Assembly (NCBI GenBank): GCA_013140395.1
Contig: JABFSY010000412.1
Span: forward strand, 1-23,675
Origin: Cyclobacteriaceae bacterium
GTDB lineage: Bacteria; Bacteroidota; Bacteroidia; Cytophagales; Cyclobacteriaceae
Reading direction: 5' to 3'
Length of the DNA: 23,675 bases
This document shows, piece by piece, positions 19,058 to 23,675 of the stretch (within the stretch, counting starts at the first letter, position 1; each line of letters opens with the position of its first letter). Made by a program: the position numbers and the translations under genes. The notes under the pieces were generated by a model. That model worked only from the letters and a program-made list of their open reading frames with translations, did no database searches and had not been told where the DNA came from.

Positions 19058-19080
19058 ACGGTACCGATCGCCCTCAAGAA

Positions 19081-19461
19081 TTATTTCAACTCTACTTCAG
19101 CACCCGCCTCAGTAAGTTGTTTCTTCAAGTTTTCTGCTTCGTCTTTTGGTAAGCCTTCTTTGATAGTCTTTGGAGCTCCATCAACTAAATCTTTTGCTTC
19201 TTTCAAGCCAAGACCAGTCAACTCTTTCACCAACTTCACGATTTGTAGTTTGTTTGCACCTGCAGATTTCAATACTACATCGAAGTTAGTTTTCTCAGCA
19301 GCAGCAGCGCCACCAGCAGCACCACCAGCCGCAGGGCCAGCAACAACTGCAGCAGCAGCAGGCTCAATGCCATATGTTTCTTTCAAATAAGAAGCTAATT
19401 CATTTACTTCTTTAACGGTAAGTTCTACCAGTTGGTCGCCAATTGCTTTTACGTCAGCCAT
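19081..19461 (-). CDS. rplL: 50S ribosomal protein L7/L12
   Basis: The 126 residues have the L7/L12 layout: an N-terminal dimerisation helix region (about 1-35), a flexible Ala/Gly-rich hinge (about 36-55) and a C-terminal domain starting [13 protein letters not shown] with the factor-binding [21 protein letters not shown]. It forms the ribosomal stalk that recruits EF-Tu and EF-G. It follows rplJ after 30 nt. Confidence 0.98.
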   Translation of the reverse strand: MADVKAIGDQLVELTVKEVNELASYLKETYGIEPAAAAVVAGPAAGGAAGGAAAAEKTNFDVVLKSAGANKLQIVKLVKELTGLGLKEAKDLVDGAPKTIKEGLPKDEAENLKKQLTEAGAEVELK

Positions 19462-19491
19462 GATTGTAAGTGTTTAAAATTTTGAATTCAG

Positions 19492-20019
19492 TTATTGTTT
19501 TCTTTCTTCCAATGCCTTTACTAAACCAGCCACAGTGTTTTTGCCGCTCAATAAAGCAGACAACACATTCTTGGCAGGAGATTGTAGCAATGAAATAATT
19601 TCTCCGATTAGCTCGTTCTTCGATTTCAAGTTAACGAGTGTATCTAAGTGTTCTTCGCCCACAAATATGGTAGACTCTACAGACGCACCTTTCAAACCGG
19701 GCTTGCCTTCCATCTTTGAGCGATATTCCTTTATCACTTTAGCGGGGGCATTGCCAGACTCTTTTGAGAAGATGACACCTGAAAATCCGTGGAGCACTCC
19801 AAATAATTCTTCGTAGTTACCTTTCTGTCTTTCTAGTGCTTTGCGGATCAATGTGTTTTTGTATACGCGATATTCCACACCTGCTTTAAAACACAATCTG
19901 CGGAATGCATTGATCTGAGCCACTGTTAAGCCAGAAGCATCGGTAATATAGAAGTGGTTGTTCTGAGAAAACTTCTCAGCCAACTGTTCTATGATAATTC
20001 CTTTTTCTTCTTTGGTCAT
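19492..20019 (-). CDS. rplJ: 50S ribosomal protein L10
   Basis: The 175 residues match L10: start MTKEEKGIIIEQLAEKF, the central YRVYKNTLIRKALE (about 52-65) and a C-terminal helix region that carries L7/L12 dimers (LVKALEERKQ at the end). L10 ties the stalk to 23S rRNA. It lies 24 nt after rplA. In E. coli L10 represses its own message through a long leader; this gap is too short for such a structure. Confidence 0.97.
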   Translation of the reverse strand: MTKEEKGIIIEQLAEKFSQNNHFYITDASGLTVAQINAFRRLCFKAGVEYRVYKNTLIRKALERQKGNYEELFGVLHGFSGVIFSKESGNAPAKVIKEYRSKMEGKPGLKGASVESTIFVGEEHLDTLVNLKSKNELIGEIISLLQSPAKNVLSALLSGKNTVAGLVKALEERKQ

Positions 20020-20043
20020 TGTCGTTAATATTATAGACCCTTT

Positions 20044-20733
20044 TTAAATAGAGCTTGAATCAACTTTGATACCCGGACTCATCGTGGAAGACAGGGATAT
20101 ACTTTGTAGGTATGTTCCCTTCGAAGAAGCGGGCTTCAACTTTACTACAGTATTAATAAGTTCAGCAGCATTGTCTCTGATCTTTTCTGCGCTGAAGGAA
20201 GCCTTACCTATACTTGCATGAATGATTCCTTGTTTGTCAATTTTGAAGTCAACTTTACCCGCTTTTACATCCTTCACTGCCTTTCCAACTTCAAGGGTAA
20301 CTGTTCCTGACTTCGGGTTCGGCATAAGGCCGCGAGGACCTAATACTTTACCTAGTCTACCTACTTTAGCCATTACGGTAGGCATTGTGATGATCACATC
20401 AATGTCCGTCCAACCGGCTTCAATTTTTTGAATATAATCGTCTAACCCAACGTGTTCCGCACCGGCATCTTTTGCCTCTTGCGCTTTGTCAGGCGAGCAC
20501 AGCACTAATACGCGAACGGTTTTTCCCAATCCATGAGGAAGAGAAACAACACCACGCACCATTTGGTCTGATTTTTTAGGGTCGATACCCAAACGGATAT
20601 CTACATCTACAGACGGATCAAACTTAGTGAAGGTAAGATCCTTCAATACTTTAGAAGCTTCCGCCAATGTATACACCTTATCAGGATCATACTTTGCGAG
20701 AACTGCTTTTCTGTTTTTTGAAATTCGTGCCAT
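20044..20733 (-). CDS. rplA: 50S ribosomal protein L1
   Basis: The 229 residues match L1: start [21 protein letters not shown], then [41 protein letters not shown] in the second domain, and the C-terminal [21 protein letters not shown]1 builds the mobile stalk at the ribosomal exit site. It is 82 nt downstream of rplK. L1 often represses rplK-rplA by binding the mRNA, but I see no convincing rRNA-like target in either spacer. Confidence 0.98.
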   Translation of the reverse strand: MARISKNRKAVLAKYDPDKVYTLAEASKVLKDLTFTKFDPSVDVDIRLGIDPKKSDQMVRGVVSLPHGLGKTVRVLVLCSPDKAQEAKDAGAEHVGLDDYIQKIEAGWTDIDVIITMPTVMAKVGRLGKVLGPRGLMPNPKSGTVTLEVGKAVKDVKAGKVDFKIDKQGIIHASIGKASFSAEKIRDNAAELINTVVKLKPASSKGTYLQSISLSSTMSPGIKVDSSSI

Positions 20734-20801
20734 TTTTTATTAGTTAATCGTTGTCCGTTATCGCTATTAGTTTGAATGATTTTGGTCGCTCGCCCTAATA
20801 A

Positions 20802-20815
20802 TTTTAACTTTTAAC
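20802..20815. repeat. Heptad pair TTTTAAC at the end of rplK
   Basis: Two contiguous TTTTAAC units (20802-20808, 20809-20815) directly adjoin the rplK stop codon at 20816-20818. A short example of the spacer heptads seen elsewhere, with a different core. Confidence 0.6.
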
Positions 20816-21259
20816 TTATTTATCCCAAGGGGCTGCTCCACTTACTGTAACTCCCATGCTTCGCGCTGTACCTGCTATCATTTTCATCGCAGAATCAACT
20901 TTGAATGCATTCAAATCCGGCATCTTAAGCTCAGCAATCTTCTTAACTTGATCCCAAGAAATAGAACCAACTTTAGAACGATTAGGCTCTTTGGATCCTT
21001 TCTGCAATTTGATGGCCTCCATAATTAATACAGCCGCTGGGGGAGTCTTAATCACGAAGTCGAACGACTTATCGTTATAGATAGTGATCAATACAGGGAG
21101 AACTTGTCCTGGTTTATCTTGCGAGCGAGCGTTGAACTGCTTGCAAAAATCCATGATATTCAAACCTTTGGAACCAAGCGCTGGACCAATAGGAGGTGCT
21201 GGGTTAGCTGCGCCACCTTTCACCTGCAATTTCAAATAACCTAATACTACTTTTGCCAT
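20816..21259 (-). CDS. rplK: 50S ribosomal protein L11
   Basis: The 147 residues match L11: the N-terminal domain holds [13 protein letters not shown] (22-34), which faces the thiostrepton site, and the C-terminal domain, ending [11 protein letters not shown], binds 23S rRNA in the GTPase centre. It follows nusG after 27 nt. Nothing unusual was seen. Confidence 0.98.
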   Translation of the reverse strand: MAKVVLGYLKLQVKGGAANPAPPIGPALGSKGLNIMDFCKQFNARSQDKPGQVLPVLITIYNDKSFDFVIKTPPAAVLIMEAIKLQKGSKEPNRSKVGSISWDQVKKIAELKMPDLNAFKVDSAMKMIAGTARSMGVTVSGAAPWDK

Positions 21260-21286
21260 ACCGCTGTAATTGTATTCGTTCTATTA

Positions 21287-21859
21287 TTACTCTAACTTCT
21301 CCACTTGCATGTAACTGAGTTCTACTGGTGTGTTACGTCCAAATATCTTCACCATTACATTCAATTTTTTCTTATCCTCAAAAATCTCTTCCACCGTTCC
21401 GGTAAAACCGCTAAAAGGACCATCCATCACTTTCACGCTTTCTCCCTTAATAAACGGAGTCTCCAATTTTACTTCAAATTGATCGATCTCATCAACCTTA
21501 CCTAAAATCCGATTCACCTCTGACTGACGAAGAGCTACGGGCTCTTTGTTAGTTGCACTTGAACCGTTATTTCCCAAGAAACCAATCACACCAGGTATAT
21601 TATTAACTGTATGATATGCCTCTCCATTTGATAAGTCCGCAGAAACCAGCACGTAGCCTGGAAAGAAATTTCTTTCTCTCACGCGCTTTTTGCCGTTTCT
21701 CATTTCATACACCTTCTCAGAAGGTATCAGCACTTCTGGAATAAAGCTGGTCAATTTTGAACGCTCTATTTCCGTTTGGAGGTAAGATTTTATTTTCTTC
21801 TCCTGGCCGCTGACGACCCGCAATACATACCATTTTAACTCACCTACTGCTGCTGCCAT
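21287..21859 (-). CDS. nusG: Transcription termination/antitermination factor NusG
   Basis: The 190-residue protein has the NGN domain (about 8-120), with WYVLRVVSGQEKK near its start and FFPGYVLV (65-72), and a KOW domain (about 138-190) with KGESVKVMDGPFSGFTGTVEEI. NGN binds RNA polymerase; KOW contacts S10 or Rho. Both partners RNA polymerase (rpoB, rpoC) and S10 (rpsJ) are encoded in this window. It starts 3 nt after the secE stop. Confidence 0.97.
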   Translation of the reverse strand: MAAAVGELKWYVLRVVSGQEKKIKSYLQTEIERSKLTSFIPEVLIPSEKVYEMRNGKKRVRERNFFPGYVLVSADLSNGEAYHTVNNIPGVIGFLGNNGSSATNKEPVALRQSEVNRILGKVDEIDQFEVKLETPFIKGESVKVMDGPFSGFTGTVEEIFEDKKKLNVMVKIFGRNTPVELSYMQVEKLE

Positions 21860-21862
21860 GTC

Positions 21863-22054
21863 TTAGAATTCTTTGTAAAACCAAGCCAAAGCGTTATTAA
21901 AACCCAAATCAAAAAGTCCAATCACCAACGCGAAAATCAACGAAGCGACCAATACTAAAATGGCACTACTCTGCAATTCGTTGAATTTTGGCCAAGAGAC
22001 CTTGTTTTTGATCTCGTCAAATGATTCAATGATATAGTTTTTAAGTTTTTCCAT
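21863..22054 (-). CDS. secE: Preprotein translocase subunit SecE
   Basis: The 63-residue protein is the short single-span form of SecE: an amphipathic, charged start (FDEIKNKVSWPKFNELQSS, 14-32) with the conserved WP, then one membrane helix (about 33-50). It clamps the SecY channel. It lies between tRNA-Trp and nusG, the usual place in bacteria. Its ATG is 13 nt from the tRNA 3' end. Confidence 0.95.
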   Translation of the reverse strand: MEKLKNYIIESFDEIKNKVSWPKFNELQSSAILVLVASLIFALVIGLFDLGFNNALAWFYKEF

Positions 22055-22067
22055 TCTATTTCATTTG

Positions 22068-22140
22068 CACGGGTGGAGAGACTCGAACTCCCAGCCAACG
22101 GTTTTGGAGACCGCTACTCTACCAATTGAGCTACACCCGT
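22068..22140 (-). tRNA. trnW: tRNA-Trp (anticodon CCA)
   Basis: The 73 nt fold as a cloverleaf on the minus strand: acceptor ACGGGTG (22140-22134) with CACCCGT (22075-22069), D stem GCTC/GAGT, anticodon stem GCGGT/ACCGT around the loop CTCCAAA with anticodon CCA, T stem GGGAG/CTCTC with loop TTCGAGT, and discriminator G at 22068. The 3' CCA is not encoded. It is cotranscribed with secE and nusG from the promoter at 22236-22264. Confidence 0.97.
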
Positions 22141-22235
22141 TTATTAATTCTGCTCTCCCTGTATTTCGCCCCGTTTGCTTTTGTTCAAAAACTCCCTTTA
22201 AACCATCCTTTCCCACCCTAAATTCAAAAGGACTG

Positions 22236-22264
22236 CAAATGTAGGGGAAAAGGCCACAAAACAA
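22236..22264 (-). promoter_or_regulatory. Promoter of the tRNA-Trp-secE-nusG-rplK operon
   Basis: Minus strand TTG (22264-22262), 18 nt and TACATTTG (22243-22236), a perfect TAnnTTTG. It lies in the 321-nt gap between tuf and tRNA-Trp, about 95 nt before the tRNA. The rest of the gap (22265-22405) shows no gene. Confidence 0.88.
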
Positions 22265-22405
22265 AAACGTTTCTGAGAAAAATGTGGGGAACGTCTTCCT
22301 ACTGATTATCAATTAATTAGCAAATTGTATCTCTGCCGCAGCTGGAATAGCGCTTTTTGACCAAAAGACATTAACCAAAGCAGGCTTGTGCTATTCTAAA
22401 AGAGC

Positions 22406-22442
22406 AAAAAAAAATCGCTACCCCTCAAGGAGTAGCGATTTT
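22406..22442 (-). terminator. Intrinsic terminator after tuf
   Basis: AAAATCGCTAC (22411-22421) pairs with GTAGCGATTTT (22432-22442), 11 bp, and the inner CC/GG pairs add to it. On the minus strand the hairpin runs into nine T. It lies 20 nt after the tuf stop and separates tuf from the tRNA-Trp operon. Confidence 0.92.
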
Positions 22443-22461
22443 CTATTTTGACAATCAGGAC

Positions 22462-23649
22462 TTAGTCTAAGATTTCAGTCACCTGACCTGATCCTACAGT
22501 GCGGCCACCTTCGCGGATAGCGAAACGAAGACCTTTCTCCATAGCAATCTTATTGATCAATGTTACTTCAATCGATACGTTGTCACCAGGCATTACCATT
22601 TCTACACCGGCAGGAAGCATACACTCACCTGTAACATCTGTAGTGCGGAAATAGAACTGAGGACGGTACTTATTAAAGAAAGGAGTATGACGACCACCTT
22701 CTTCTTTAGACAACACGTATACTTCAGCCTTGAATTTAGCATGAGGAGTTACTGAATTTGGCTTGCAAATAACCATACCACGGCAGATTTGCTCCTTTTC
22801 AATACCACGCAACAACAAACCTACGTTGTCACCAGCTTCACCTCTATCAAGGATTTTGCGGAACATTTCCACACCTGTGATGGTAGAAGTCAAGTTTTCG
22901 GCACCCATTCCAAGGATTTGAACTGGATCACCAGTTTTGATGATACCACGCTCGATACGACCAGTAGCAACAGTACCACGACCAGTGATTGAGAACACGT
23001 CTTCAACTGGCATCAAGAAATCTTTATCGATCAAACGAATTGGAATAGGAATGAAGTTATCCACAGCATCCATCAACTCCTCTACTTTTGCAACCCATTT
23101 TGCTTCACCGTTCAATGCACCTAATGCAGAGCCACGGATCACAGGCATTGTATCGCCAGGGAAGCTATATGACGACATCAATTCGCGAACTTCCATTTCA
23201 ACTAGGTCAAGCAATTCACCATCGTCAACCAAGTCAACTTTGTTCATAAATACAACAAGCGCAGGCACACCTACCTGACGAGCCAAAAGAATATGCTCGC
23301 GAGTCTGTGGCATAGGACCGTCAGTAGCGGCTACTACAAGAATAGCTCCATCCATCTGTGCAGCACCAGTAACCATGTTTTTCACATAGTCAGCGTGACC
23401 TGGACAGTCTACGTGAGCGTAGTGTCTTTTGTCAGTTGCGTATTCAACGTGAGATGTGTTGATGGTGATACCTCTTTCCTTTTCTTCAGGAGCATTGTCG
23501 ATTGAAGAGAAGTCACGAACTGCAGCAAGCCCTTTTTTAGAAAGTACTTGTGTAATTGCCGCTGTAAGAGTGGTTTTACCGTGGTCAACGTGACCAATAG
23601 TACCAATGTTTACGTGCGGTTTCGAGCGGTCAAAATTTTCCTTTGCCAT
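22462..23649 (-). CDS. tuf: Elongation factor Tu
   Basis: The 395-residue GTPase delivers aminoacyl-tRNA to the ribosome. The GTP-binding motifs are intact: GHVDHGKT (19-26), DCPGH (81-85) and NKVD (136-139). Domains II and III follow at normal length, ending [10 protein letters not shown]. It is closed off by its own terminator; its promoter lies outside the window. No second tuf copy is present here. Confidence 0.98.
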   Translation of the reverse strand: MAKENFDRSKPHVNIGTIGHVDHGKTTLTAAITQVLSKKGLAAVRDFSSIDNAPEEKERGITINTSHVEYATDKRHYAHVDCPGHADYVKNMVTGAAQMDGAILVVAATDGPMPQTREHILLARQVGVPALVVFMNKVDLVDDGELLDLVEMEVRELMSSYSFPGDTMPVIRGSALGALNGEAKWVAKVEELMDAVDNFIPIPIRLIDKDFLMPVEDVFSITGRGTVATGRIERGIIKTGDPVQILGMGAENLTSTITGVEMFRKILDRGEAGDNVGLLLRGIEKEQICRGMVICKPNSVTPHAKFKAEVYVLSKEEGGRHTPFFNKYRPQFYFRTTDVTGECMLPAGVEMVMPGDNVSIEVTLINKIAMEKGLRFAIREGGRTVGSGQVTEILD

Positions 23650-23675
23650 ATTGAAATCTAATTAAAGTTTAAAAG

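Noticed and set aside
20734..20815. L1-binding autoregulatory site before rplA
   Set aside because: No resemblance to the 23S rRNA L1 site could be seen in the spacer by eye.
22061..22312. Minus-strand open frame of 83 codons
   Set aside because: It runs through the tRNA-Trp gene and the operon promoter; no family resemblance.

Overview
The window looks like a chromosomal segment from a member of the Bacteroidota, probably in or near the Cytophagales. This rests on gene order, on two promoters of the TTG-(18 nt)-TAnnTTTG type, on lipoprotein signals, on a DUF3467 gene between rpoC and rpsL, and on a DAHP synthase with a C-terminal chorismate mutase. I see no mobile element, CRISPR array or rRNA. 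Nearly everything is on the minus strand; the one plus-strand gene is a small lipoprotein gene.

Right two thirds (23649 down to 6660, minus strand): the translation and transcription core. The order is tuf, terminator, promoter, tRNA-Trp, secE, nusG, rplK, rplA, rplJ, rplL, rpoB, rpoC, terminator, DUF3467, promoter, rpsL, rpsG, fusA, rpsJ, strong terminator. The rpsJ terminator separates S10 from the rest of the usual S10 operon. A SET-domain gene follows it, and a divergently promoted lipoprotein gene converges on the SET gene.

Left part (5415 down to 930, minus strand): an aromatic amino acid operon made of pheA (prephenate dehydratase), an aminotransferase, tyrA (prephenate dehydrogenase) and a DAHP synthase/chorismate mutase fusion. 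Together they supply DAHP entry, chorismate to prephenate, and both exits to Phe and Tyr. Upstream is what I consider the best find of the window: a 25-codon leader peptide containing the run FYFSFYFY, followed by an intrinsic terminator whose 5' arm can pair instead with an identical copy of its 3' arm lying inside the leader reading frame. This is the layout of ribosome-mediated transcription attenuation by Phe/Tyr supply.

Far left (925 down to 1): a VanY-like D,D-carboxypeptidase gene follows the aromatic genes after 4 nt. It is followed 7 nt later by the first 56 codons of a lipoprotein that begins like a D-aminoacylase-type amidohydrolase and runs off the window.

A second theme is repeat structure. 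Many gene junctions carry short tandem 7- or 8-mers (TTCAAAA-like heptads, TTCAAATT octads, AGTCCGAA octads, TTTTAAC heptads). One such array reads through the start of the VanY-like gene and encodes the first residues of its signal peptide. A different hairpin-bearing intergenic repeat lies between tyrA and the DAHP synthase gene. All family names come from reading the sequence; no database search was possible.
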